NCBI GenBank assembly: GCA_023445955.1
Contig: JAEXJH010000628.1
Coordinates: 1 to 8,818, forward strand
Reading direction: 5' to 3'
From: Pseudomonadota bacterium
GTDB taxonomy: Bacteria > Pseudomonadota > Alphaproteobacteria > Caulobacterales > Caulobacteraceae
Length of the DNA: 8,818 nucleotides
Position numbers and translations under genes: made by a program. Positions 1 to 5,832 of the stretch are shown here, piece by piece. How positions within the stretch are numbered: position 1 is the first letter of the stretch; the number at the start of each line of letters is the position of its first letter. The notes below the pieces were generated by a model. The model saw only the letters and a list, made by a program, of their open reading frames with translations, was not told the origin of the DNA and did not search any database.

Positions 1-30
1 GCGTCAGGCCGCACCCTGAAAGTTCGCCAG

Positions 31-47
31 GAGGCCCCAAAGGCCTC
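31..47. repeat. Short perfect inverted repeat (GAGGCC / GGCCTC)
   Basis: A 6-bp stem (31-36 and 42-47) flanks a 5-nt loop CCAAA. No T-rich tract follows on either strand, so it is not a convincing terminator alone. It lies about 30 bp before the stronger hairpin at 79-100, and both could belong to the 3' untranslated region of a plus-strand gene ending at or before the left edge. A TGA at 17-19 closes a five-codon open stretch in one frame, which is too short to support a gene. Confidence 0.3.
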
Positions 48-78
48 GACCGCTCGCCATCCGGCTCGAGCGACACCA

Positions 79-107
79 GCGCCCCGGTTTACCGGGGCGC
101 TTCCTTG
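79..107 (+). terminator. Probable intrinsic terminator
   Basis: A perfect 9-bp stem, GCGCCCCGG (79-87) and CCGGGGCGC (92-100), closes a TTTA tetraloop and is followed on the plus strand by TTCCTTG. The stem is very GC-rich and the tract after it is only moderately T-rich, as is common in high-GC bacteria. It would best serve a plus-strand gene left of the window. On the minus strand the hairpin lies about 115 bp past the stop of the GFA-family gene, where it could also act, though no T-tract follows in that direction. Apart from this hairpin and the one at 31-47, I see nothing supportable in 1-215. Confidence 0.6.
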
Positions 108-215
108 CCTGGCGCCCTGAAGGAACGGTTCCAGGTGGCGCGCCAGGCCTGGACCGGCGCCCGTTCCATCGCGCCATAGACGATCCGACCGATCCCGCCA
201 CGAGGCTCAGGCTGA

Positions 216-629
216 TCAGGGCGTATCTCGATTGCCAACGAACTGTGGAAGGGCCAGGTCCGGCAACCACGGCTCGCGGCGGGACGTCCAGCTCTCATAT
301 TGCGGGGCGAAAAGGCCCGTTTCGTCGAAGCTGCCCAATGAGAGCTCGTATTCCTCGCCCCCTTCGACGGTTTGGTTGATGGCCAGCGCCCGCGAGCCGC
401 ATCGGCCACAGAAGTAACGAACATAGCCGGGCGAGCTCTCCCAAGCGGTCATCGTGCCGCTGAGGCTGACCTGATCGGGGGCGAAAACCAGGAAGGGGTT
501 GAAGGCGGCTGCGTGGGCCTTGCGACAGGTGAGGCAGTGGCAAAGCCCGCCTCGCCTAGGCGAACCCGACGCCGAGAACCGGAGTTGACCGCAGGCGCAG
601 CCGCCCAATCGTACGATCTGAGTGCTCAT
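216..629 (-). CDS. GFA family zinc-binding protein (CENP-V/GFA fold)
   Basis: A 137-residue protein of the GFA family, named after glutathione-dependent formaldehyde-activating enzyme. The cysteine pattern is visible in order: GGCACG (Cys11, Cys13), CHCLTCRK (Cys30, Cys32, Cys35) and FCGRCGS (Cys74, Cys77). These are the family's zinc ligands, and the length is normal for a single-domain member. Most GFA homologues have no proven substrate, so formaldehyde/S-hydroxymethylglutathione chemistry should not be assumed; no formaldehyde dehydrogenase gene is nearby. I chose the ATG at 629 because the conserved domain starts a few residues later (STQIVRLGGC). The frame stays open to an ATG at 689, but those 20 residues look like non-coding extension. 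The ribosome-binding site before 629 is weak. The gene appears monocistronic, 145 bp downstream of the small gene at 775-966. Predicted cytoplasmic. Confidence 0.88.
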   Translation of the reverse strand: MSTQIVRLGGCACGQLRFSASGSPRRGGLCHCLTCRKAHAAAFNPFLVFAPDQVSLSGTMTAWESSPGYVRYFCGRCGSRALAINQTVEGGEEYELSLGSFDETGLFAPQYESWTSRREPWLPDLALPQFVGNRDTP

Positions 630-774
630 GGCAACCCAACGCGCGGACCGCGCCGGCGGCGCCTTGGCGCACACGCTTTCAGAGACCATCCGTCGCGAGC
701 GTCACCACCACCAGATGGGAAGGGCCGCGAGCCAAGAGTCGGCGATGGCCACGGCGACTTACGTCCACCGTTTT

Positions 775-966
775 CTAGCCCGCGTGTCGCTCGCTGCGGC
801 GCACCAGCTGGACCAGAAGCGAACTGGCCAGGGCGCTGGGATCGCGTCCGTCGAGATAGGCGTAGGTCGAGCCAAAATCGCTCTCGACGGTCAGCCGGTC
901 GTACTCACCGGCGCGCCACAGCCCGGCATAAGGACGTCCGTCCAGTTCGATTTCGAAGGCGTGCAT
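775..966 (-). CDS. Small hypothetical protein, 63 residues
   Basis: I do not recognise this family. The ATG at 966 follows a GGGAG-type ribosome-binding site with suitable spacing. The product begins MHAFEIELDGRPYAGLW, continues with an acidic and aromatic middle (EYDRLTVESDFGSTYAYLDGRD) and ends in a short helix rich in Leu, Val and Arg (SSLLVQLVRRSERHAG). There is no signal peptide, membrane segment or cysteine, so a small cytoplasmic protein is expected. The amino-acid make-up looks like a folded alpha/beta mini-protein, unlike the Arg/Pro/Ala-rich shadow frames around it, which is the main reason to believe it is translated. The frame extends upstream to 1128, but that stretch is low-complexity Pro/Arg/Gly and probably non-coding. 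It could be a stand-alone gene or the distal member of the sorbosone dehydrogenase transcript, 183 bp downstream of it. Confidence 0.62.
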   Translation of the reverse strand: MHAFEIELDGRPYAGLWRAGEYDRLTVESDFGSTYAYLDGRDPSALASSLLVQLVRRSERHAG

Positions 967-1041
967 GCCCGGCTCCCGATTACCGGAGCCATGAGCGCAC
1001 GAAGCCCCATTTCGGTTGCATCGCTCAGCCGATTTGAATGG

Positions 1042-1072
1042 GCCAGGCGCCGGTCCGAGCCGCGCGCCTGGC
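1042..1072 (-). terminator. Candidate terminator hairpin after the sorbosone dehydrogenase gene
   Basis: A perfect 9-bp inverted repeat, GCCAGGCGC (1042-1050) and GCGCCTGGC (1064-1072), has a 13-nt loop. It lies about 78 bp past the stop codon at 1150-1152, read on the minus strand. The sequence after it on that strand (CCATTCAAATC) has no run of T, so termination would be weak or Rho-assisted. It could instead be an operator or mRNA-stability element upstream of the small gene at 775-966. The rest of 967-1149 shows nothing else I can assign. Confidence 0.35.
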
Positions 1073-1149
1073 GGAAGACGCGCCGATCGCCGCTCGGCCT
1101 TGAGAGCCGCCAAAGCCCGCACAACCATGATGATCGGGCCACCGCCCGC

Positions 1150-2448
1150 TTACCGAACTGGCGCGATCCGCCAGACGGTGTTGGAGAGGTCGTCGGCGAT
1201 CAGCAGGATGCGCTTGGCCGGATCGAAGGCCACGCCCACCGGCCGTCCCCGCGCTTTCTGGCCGTCCAGGAAGCCGGTGACGAAGTCGACGGGCTTGCCG
1301 TTCGGGCGACCGCCCGCGAACGGGATCCAGACGACCTTGTAGCCGGAGAGGTCCTGGCGGTTCCAGCTGCCGTGCTCGCCGACGAACACCCCTTCCCTGA
1401 AGTCGCCGCCGAAGCCGCCGTCGCGCGCGAAGCTGACGCCCAGCGCCGCCACGTGCGAGCCCAGCGCGTAGTCGGGCACGCTGGCCTTGGCCACCATGTC
1501 CGGCTTCTGCGGATGCACGCGCGGATCGACGTTCTGGCCCCAGTAGCTATAGGGCCAGCCGTAGAAGGCCCCGTCGCGCACGGCGGTCAGGTAGTCGGGC
1601 ACCAGCTGCGGGCCCAGCTCGTCGCGCTCGTTGACCACGGCCCAGAGGGCGTTGGTCGTGGGCTCGATGGCCAGGGCGGTCGGGTTGCGGATGCCCTGCG
1701 CCAGCGGGCGATGCGCGCCGGTCAGGCGATCGATCTCCCAGACCGTCGCCCGGTCTTCTTCGACCTCCAGGCCCCGCTCGCCGACATTGCTATTGGAGCC
1801 GATGCCGACATAGAGCTTGGTCCCGTCGGCGCTGGCGACCAGCGACTTGGTCCAGTGGTGATTGATCCGCGAAGGCAGTTTGGTGACCTCGACGCCCTTG
1901 GCGGTGACCTTGGTCTGGCCGGGCTGGAACGGGAAGCGCAGCAGCGCGTCCTGGTTGGCGACGTAGAGTTGGCCGTCGACGAAGGCCAGGCCGTAGGGCG
2001 CGTTCAGGCCCTCGATCAGCGTCTCCTTGACCTCGGCCCGGCCATCGCCGTCGGCGTCGCGCAGCAGGGTGATGCGGTTGCCACCCTTCACCTTGGTCTT
2101 GCCCTGGGCCTTGATGTAGCCGGCGATGATGTCCTTAGGGCGAACCTTCGGGGCCTGCGCGCCACCCGCGCCCTCGGCCACCAGGATGTCGCCGTTGGGC
2201 AGGACCAGCATCTGGCGTGGGACCTTCAGGTCGGTGGCCAGGGCCGAGACCTTAAATCCCTTGGGCGCGGTCGGGACCGCGTCGCCCCAGCCGGCCGGCT
2301 TGGCGATCTTCATCGGCGGCAGCAGGGTCTGTTGCTGGTCAGGCAGCGGCGGCTTACCGGCCCCGGTCTGGTCGAGGCCTCGATCGCTGCGGCCGCAGCC
2401 CTGCAGGGCCAGCACCGAGGCGGCGAGGAGAAGCCAGCGCGCGCTCAT
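1150..2448 (-). CDS. Sorbosone dehydrogenase family lipoprotein (PQQ-type beta-propeller)
   Basis: A 432-residue exported protein of the glucose/sorbosone dehydrogenase beta-propeller group. Residues 1-18 form a lipoprotein signal (basic start, leucine/alanine core, lipobox LQGC with Cys18), so the mature protein should be lipid-anchored and periplasm-facing. Family-type motifs follow: APYGLAF, NHHWTKSL near 196-203, GIGSNSNVGERG, QGIRNPTALA, YGWPYSYWGQNVDPR, GSHVAALG, then EHGSWNR near 358-364. Relatives use pyrroloquinoline quinone to oxidise sugars or aldoses, but the substrate cannot be read from sequence and many homologues are untested. The start ATG (2446-2448) overlaps the stop of the DUF2231 gene as ATGA, with AAGGGA upstream, which strongly supports this start over the longer open frame reaching 2748. 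No PQQ biosynthesis gene is in view. The pairing with a DUF2231 membrane protein suggests electron transfer or membrane association, which is inference. Confidence 0.88.
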   Translation of the reverse strand: MSARWLLLAASVLALQGCGRSDRGLDQTGAGKPPLPDQQQTLLPPMKIAKPAGWGDAVPTAPKGFKVSALATDLKVPRQMLVLPNGDILVAEGAGGAQAPKVRPKDIIAGYIKAQGKTKVKGGNRITLLRDADGDGRAEVKETLIEGLNAPYGLAFVDGQLYVANQDALLRFPFQPGQTKVTAKGVEVTKLPSRINHHWTKSLVASADGTKLYVGIGSNSNVGERGLEVEEDRATVWEIDRLTGAHRPLAQGIRNPTALAIEPTTNALWAVVNERDELGPQLVPDYLTAVRDGAFYGWPYSYWGQNVDPRVHPQKPDMVAKASVPDYALGSHVAALGVSFARDGGFGGDFREGVFVGEHGSWNRQDLSGYKVVWIPFAGGRPNGKPVDFVTGFLDGQKARGRPVGVAFDPAKRILLIADDLSNTVWRIAPVR

Positions 2449-2879
2449 CGGGCAATCCCTTCGATGCGTTGTTCCGAATAGCCGATCACGCCGGCGACCA
2501 GCGCCGCCACGGTCGAGACGATCGACAGGATCAAGCCCGGCGATCCGACCGAGCTCCAGCCGTCGTGGCTGTGCTGGAAGGAATTGACAAGGCCGGCGAC
2601 GAACATCACCGCCACCGCCGCCAGATAGGCCAGCGCCCGTCCGCGCGCGGCGCGTCGAGGAAAGACCGCTGCCACGATCGCCCAGGCCAGGACCAGCCCG
2701 CCGAAGAAACAGCCGCCGGCGATCAGCCAGGCGGCGAAGTTGGTCCACTGGACGAAGGCGCTGTTCAGATAGGCGATGTCGCAGGCCAACCCCGACGAAA
2801 ACAGCGCCAATGGAAACGCCAGCAGAATGGCATGGAGGGGATGGAGCGGCGTTGCGCCGGTCCCTCGAGAAATCGGCAT
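2445..2879 (-). CDS. DUF2231 family integral membrane protein
   Basis: A 144-residue protein with four predicted transmembrane helices at roughly residues 15-36, 47-73, 82-99 and 113-134. The early HPLHAILLAFPLALF motif (from His13) is typical of DUF2231, a small membrane domain of unknown biochemical role often found with redox proteins. Other histidines occur between helices 3 and 4 (QHSHDGW, His103 and His105). Whether they bind a metal or haem is not known. The ATG at 2879 has a strong GGAGG ribosome-binding site five bases upstream, so the 15 extra in-frame residues to 2924 are rejected. The stop TGA (2445-2447) overlaps the ATG of the sorbosone dehydrogenase gene by four bases, indicating translational coupling and a shared function. 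It could be a membrane anchor or electron acceptor for that enzyme, which is inference. Confidence 0.87.
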   Translation of the reverse strand: MPISRGTGATPLHPLHAILLAFPLALFSSGLACDIAYLNSAFVQWTNFAAWLIAGGCFFGGLVLAWAIVAAVFPRRAARGRALAYLAAVAVMFVAGLVNSFQHSHDGWSSVGSPGLILSIVSTVAALVAGVIGYSEQRIEGIAR

Positions 2880-2987
2880 GGAAACCTCCGGGCGTTCGGG
2901 GGCGCTTGGCGGGGCAGGCCGCACCGCCGCGTTAGGGTGGCCCCGCGATGGCCAAGGTCAGGCTCGACCGCGCGGGCGGGGTTGCGC

Positions 2988-3476
2988 TCAGCGTCTGGCG
3001 AACCAGGCGTGCTTTGATCCGACCGTCATGGCGACGACGGCGGCGCCGGCCGCCACCACCAGCGCGTCCTCGATTATCCCGCTTCGAGTTTGGCCAATCC
3101 GGGCCATGCCCTGCTTGCGACCCGCCAGGGTCAGATAGGCCAGGGGCACGGCGGTCGTGACGGCGATCGCAGCGCCGGTCCGCTCGCGACCGCGCGGCGC
3201 CAGGGCCGCGCCGGCGATACCAGCGCTCATGACCCGGGCCAGCAGCCCTAGGAACACCGTCCGGTCTGGCGCCGACTTCATCTTGTCGCCGAAGAGTTCG
3301 CCCACGCCCATCGCCAGGGCTCCGAACTTGAAGAGCGGCTGGTCCAGCAGGACGAGCTGGCCGGGCGTGGCGCGCCCGGCCAATCGCGCGGTCGCGAGAG
3401 CGGCCATGGGCGTCATGGAGCGAGCGCTAGCGACGACGCCGATCAGCGCGGACGGGAGAAGGGAGAGGGCTTTCAT
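2988..3476 (-). CDS. DUF4126-like integral membrane protein
   Basis: A 162-residue hydrophobic protein. An N-terminal helix carries the SARSMTPMAALA signature (residues 17-28) that I associate with DUF4126 family members. Further hydrophobic stretches lie near residues 50-62, 73-92, 100-118 and 133-153, giving about four to five membrane segments. The function of the family is unknown. The start at 3476 gives the full first helix, but the only Shine-Dalgarno-like bases (CCAGG) directly abut the ATG and lie within a hairpin (3477-3495), so initiation may be weak, controlled or leaderless. Met21 is an alternative, but it would remove the first helix. The gene is 108 bp upstream of the DUF2231 gene on the same strand, so co-transcription is possible but not shown. 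It diverges from the oxidoreductase gene at 3612. Confidence 0.78.
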   Translation of the reverse strand: MKALSLLPSALIGVVASARSMTPMAALATARLAGRATPGQLVLLDQPLFKFGALAMGVGELFGDKMKSAPDRTVFLGLLARVMSAGIAGAALAPRGRERTGAAIAVTTAVPLAYLTLAGRKQGMARIGQTRSGIIEDALVVAAGAAVVAMTVGSKHAWFARR

Positions 3477-3495
3477 CCTGGCTGAACACGCCAGG
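3477..3495 (-). promoter_or_regulatory. Hairpin abutting the start codon of the DUF4126-like gene
   Basis: CCTGGC (3477-3482) and GCCAGG (3490-3495) form a 6-bp stem with a 7-nt loop. In the minus-strand mRNA its 3' arm ends on the base immediately before the ATG. If formed, it would bury the initiation region and reduce translation. It could also be chance in DNA of this base composition. Confidence 0.3.
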
Positions 3496-3611
3496 CGCTT
3501 GGAGGTTCAGGCCTTGCGCAACCTCTGCTTCAAGTTTGGGGCGTCGCGGCCGACATCGTCGGGATCGTCTGGGCCGCTCGGCGGTTTTGAGCGGATGCCA
3601 GGAGAAGCCTG
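3477..3611. promoter_or_regulatory. Divergent intergenic region with inverted repeats
   Basis: This 135-bp spacer must hold the promoters for the leftward DUF4126-like gene and the rightward oxidoreductase operon. It contains GAGGTT (3502-3507) and AACCTC (3520-3525), a 6-12-6 inverted repeat of about two helical turns. Overlapping its right arm is the perfect 8-bp palindrome TTGCGCAA (3514-3521). Such dyads are typical binding sites for dimeric repressors or activators, but no regulator gene adjoins it. I cannot place -35/-10 boxes with confidence. The plus-strand gene has a good ribosome-binding site (AGGAGAAG) just before 3612. Confidence 0.4.
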
Positions 3612-4562
3612 ATGAGCGACAGCGTCACCAACACGGCCGTGCGCCTCAACCAGTTCGGCGGCCGCGAGGTCCTGGCGATCGAGACGATCGCCATCCCTCA
3701 GCCGCAGGACGACGAGGGCTTGGTACGGGGGGCCGCGGCCAGCGCCAACCCGGTCGACCACAAGATCCGCGAGGGCAAGTACCCCGCCTATCATGAAAAG
3801 GATCTGCCCATCACGCTGGGCCGCGATCTTGCCGGAACCATCGAGGCGGTCGGAACGCGCGGCCACTACATGCTGAGCAAGGGTGATCCGGTGTTTGCCT
3901 TCATCGGCCAGGATCGCGGCGCCCAGGCCCGGTTCGTGGTGGTCAAGGCCGTCGAACTGGTGGCCGCGCCCACCTCGATCGACCTGATCCACGCCGCCGG
4001 CGTCCCGCTCGCGGCGATCACCGCCTGGCAGGGGCTCTTCGACCATGGCGGCCTGCAGGCCGGCCAGAAGGTGCTGATCCACGGCGGCGCCGGCGGGGTC
4101 GGCCATTTGGCCATCCAACTGGCCAAGGCCAAGGGCGCGACGGTCCTCGCCACGGCGTCTCAGGACGATCTCGACTTCGTCCGCGATCTTGGGGCCGACA
4201 CGGCCATCGATTACAAGAACGAGCGCTTCGAAGACATCGCCAGCGACATCGACGTGGTCTTCGACCTGGTCGCCGGTGAGACCCAGGATCGATCATGGGT
4301 CGTCCTGCGCGAGGGCGGCATCATGGTCTCGACCCTGCAGGAACCGGACAAGGCCAAGGCCGCGGCGCACAAGGCCCGCTCGGCGCCGCGCTACACGGCC
4401 CAGCCCAACGGCGCCCAACTCAAGGACATCGCCGATCTGATCGACGCCGGCAAGGTCAAGGTGGTGGTGTCGGAGACCTACCCGATCGAAGACGTCGCCA
4501 CGGCCCATCAGCGGCTGGAAGAGGCCCATGTGCGCGGAAAGATCGTCCTGACGATCGACTAG
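3612..4562 (+). CDS. NADP-dependent MDR-superfamily oxidoreductase (quinone oxidoreductase type)
   Basis: A 316-residue cytoplasmic enzyme of the zinc-free medium-chain dehydrogenase/reductase group. The N-terminal GroES-like part contains the family's SANPVDHKIREGKY and GRDLAGTIEAVG motifs. The Rossmann domain begins at VLIHGGAGGVGHLAIQLAKA, with the nucleotide-binding glycine loop at residues 158-164, followed by the usual TASQDDLDFVRDLGAD and DTAIDYK segments. The C-terminus (YPIEDVATAHQRLEEAHVRGKIVLTI) is complete. Zinc-ligand cysteines are absent, as in quinone oxidoreductases that reduce quinones or alpha,beta-unsaturated carbonyls with NADPH. The exact substrate cannot be told. ATG at 3612 is preceded by AGGAGAAG at good spacing. 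It heads a plus-strand run with the PPC gene 24 bp and the SDR gene about 500 bp downstream, suggesting a redox or detoxification operon. Confidence 0.9.
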   Translation: MSDSVTNTAVRLNQFGGREVLAIETIAIPQPQDDEGLVRGAAASANPVDHKIREGKYPAYHEKDLPITLGRDLAGTIEAVGTRGHYMLSKGDPVFAFIGQDRGAQARFVVVKAVELVAAPTSIDLIHAAGVPLAAITAWQGLFDHGGLQAGQKVLIHGGAGGVGHLAIQLAKAKGATVLATASQDDLDFVRDLGADTAIDYKNERFEDIASDIDVVFDLVAGETQDRSWVVLREGGIMVSTLQEPDKAKAAAHKARSAPRYTAQPNGAQLKDIADLIDAGKVKVVVSETYPIEDVATAHQRLEEAHVRGKIVLTID

Positions 4563-4586
4563 GCAGTCCAAAAGCCGGAGCCGACC

Positions 4587-5033
4587 ATGAAGTCCAAGAC
4601 GGTTTGGAGCGAGAAGGGCGAGCGCGTCATCGTGCTGGTTCTCGACGAAGGCGAAGAAGCCTTCGAGGCCATCACCGCCTTCGCGCGCCAGGCCGATCTC
4701 AGCGCCGCCTCCCTGACCGCGATCGGCGCCTTCTCCAGCGCCACGGTCGGCTGGTTTGATTTCGAGACGAAGACCTACGTCCCGATCGAGGTCGAGCAGC
4801 AGTGCGAAGCGCTCAGCCTGCTGGGCGATGTGGCCTTGGGTGACGATGGATAGGCGAGCCTGCATATCCACGCCGTCGTCGGGCTGCGCGATGGTTCCAC
4901 GCGGGGCGGGCACCTGCTGAAGGCCGTGGTGCGCCCGACGCTTGAAGTGGTGCTGACCGAAACGCCTGCCCATCTGCGCCGGCGCAAGCGCCCCGAGATC
5001 GGCGCGGCGCTGATCGATCTGGCCGCCGATTAG
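4587..5033 (+). pseudogene. PPC domain (DUF296) protein gene interrupted by an in-frame TAG
   Basis: Read from ATG 4587, the frame encodes 88 residues (start MKSKTVWSEKGERVIVLVLD, then LTAIGAFSSATVGWFD and EALSLLGDVAL) and meets TAG at 4851-4853. The same frame then stays open for 59 codons to TAG 5031-5033. That stretch reads LHIHAVVGLRDG, RGGHLL, RPTLEVVLTETPAHLRRR and ALIDL, which is the normal C-terminal half of stand-alone PPC/DUF296 proteins. Full read-through length (about 148) is normal for the family. The stop lies just before the conserved HIH and GGH histidines, thought to sit at the metal site, so the 88-residue product would probably misfold or be inactive. A single base change from AAG, GAG or CAG would explain it. 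There is no frameshift and no obvious restart signal for the second half. GGAG upstream of the ATG is a fair ribosome-binding site. The biochemical role of bacterial PPC proteins is unclear. Confidence 0.85.
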
Positions 5034-5061
5034 TTCACCTTTCCCACAAAGACGAGTTTCC

Positions 5062-5823
5062 ATGGACCAGCGTTTCGAAGGCAAGACCGTGATCGTCACC
5101 GGCTCTAGCTCGGGCATTGGCGAAGCTGTGGCCCGCCGGTTTTCCAAGGAAGGCGCCAACGTCGTGCTGGTCAGCCGCACGAGGGAAAAGCTCGACAAGG
5201 TCGCCGCCGACCTTGCGGCCGAGCGCACCCTGGTACAGGTCTGCGACGTCTCCGACGAGGCCCAGGTGCAGGCGATGGTCGCCGCCGCGGTCGCGCGCTT
5301 CGGCGGCCTGGACGTGCTGGTCTCCAACGCCGGCACGGCGGTGATGAAGGACTTCGCCGACACCACGACCGAGGACTGGAAGACGACGCTGGCCACCGAT
5401 CTTGACGCGGTCTTCTACGGCGCCAAGGCCGCCCTGCCCCACCTCATCGCCTCGAAAGGCTGCATCGTCCATACCGCGTCAGTCTCGGGTTTGGGCGGCG
5501 ACTGGGGGATGAGCGCCTATAACGCCGCCAAGGGCGGGGTGGTCAACTTCACCCGCGCCCTGGCGCTGGACCTGGGCAAGCACGGCGTGCGCGTGAACGC
5601 CGTCGCCCCCAGCTTCACGGCCACGGACCTGACGGCCGACATGCTCAAGGACCCCGAAACGATCGAGAAGTTCAACGCCCGCATGCCGCTGGGCGCGCCC
5701 GAACATCCCGACGATATCGCTGGTCCCGTGCTGTTCCTGGCCTGCGAGGACGCGCGCAAGATCACCGGCGTCATCCTGCCGGTCGATGGCGGGGTCATGG
5801 CCTCGAACGGTCAGCCCGCCTAG
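5062..5823 (+). CDS. SDR family NAD(P)-dependent oxidoreductase
   Basis: A 253-residue classical short-chain dehydrogenase/reductase, full length for the family. Visible motifs are the cofactor loop TGSSSGIG (residues 13-20), SNAG (88-91), catalytic Ser140, and YNAAK with Tyr153 and Lys157, followed by RVNAVAPSF and the C-terminal ITGVILPVDGG. The helix position that often carries the fourth catalytic residue, Asn, appears to be Asp113 (ATDLDAVFYGAK). Arg39 after the second strand (VSRTREK) favours NADP, which is inference. Closest functional labels would be 3-oxoacyl-ACP reductase-like or glucose dehydrogenase-like, but the substrate is not readable. The ATG at 5062 has only a weak upstream purine stretch (AAGACGAG). 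It starts 28 bp after the broken PPC gene and is probably the last gene of the same transcript, since a minus-strand gene converges on it 9 bp beyond its stop. Confidence 0.92.
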   Translation: MDQRFEGKTVIVTGSSSGIGEAVARRFSKEGANVVLVSRTREKLDKVAADLAAERTLVQVCDVSDEAQVQAMVAAAVARFGGLDVLVSNAGTAVMKDFADTTTEDWKTTLATDLDAVFYGAKAALPHLIASKGCIVHTASVSGLGGDWGMSAYNAAKGGVVNFTRALALDLGKHGVRVNAVAPSFTATDLTADMLKDPETIEKFNARMPLGAPEHPDDIAGPVLFLACEDARKITGVILPVDGGVMASNGQPA

Positions 5824-5832
5824 TCGGCCAAG

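Noticed and set aside
122..132. GGAACGGTTCC palindrome, possibly a stress-sigma -35 element or operator
   Set aside because: No CGTT lies 16-17 bp away in either direction, and no gene starts next to it.
622..2481. A 619-codon plus-strand open frame antisense to the sorbosone dehydrogenase and neighbouring genes
   Set aside because: Its product is an Asp/Gly/Arg/Ala-rich low-complexity string with no domain, and the minus strand carries a clear signal peptide and family motifs. Long antisense frames are expected at this GC content.
4646..4665. Seven-bp hairpin CGAAGGC/GCCTTCG
   Set aside because: It lies inside the PPC coding sequence and is explained by Glu-Gly-Glu-Glu-Ala-Phe codons.
4851..4853. 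Pyrrolysine or selenocysteine recoding at the internal TAG
   Set aside because: Selenocysteine uses TGA, and pyrrolysine machinery is not expected in this kind of organism. A simple nonsense mutation or sequencing error is more economical.
4293..5396. A 367-codon minus-strand open frame across the oxidoreductase, PPC and SDR genes
   Set aside because: It is opposite three recognisable plus-strand genes and shows no protein family features of its own.
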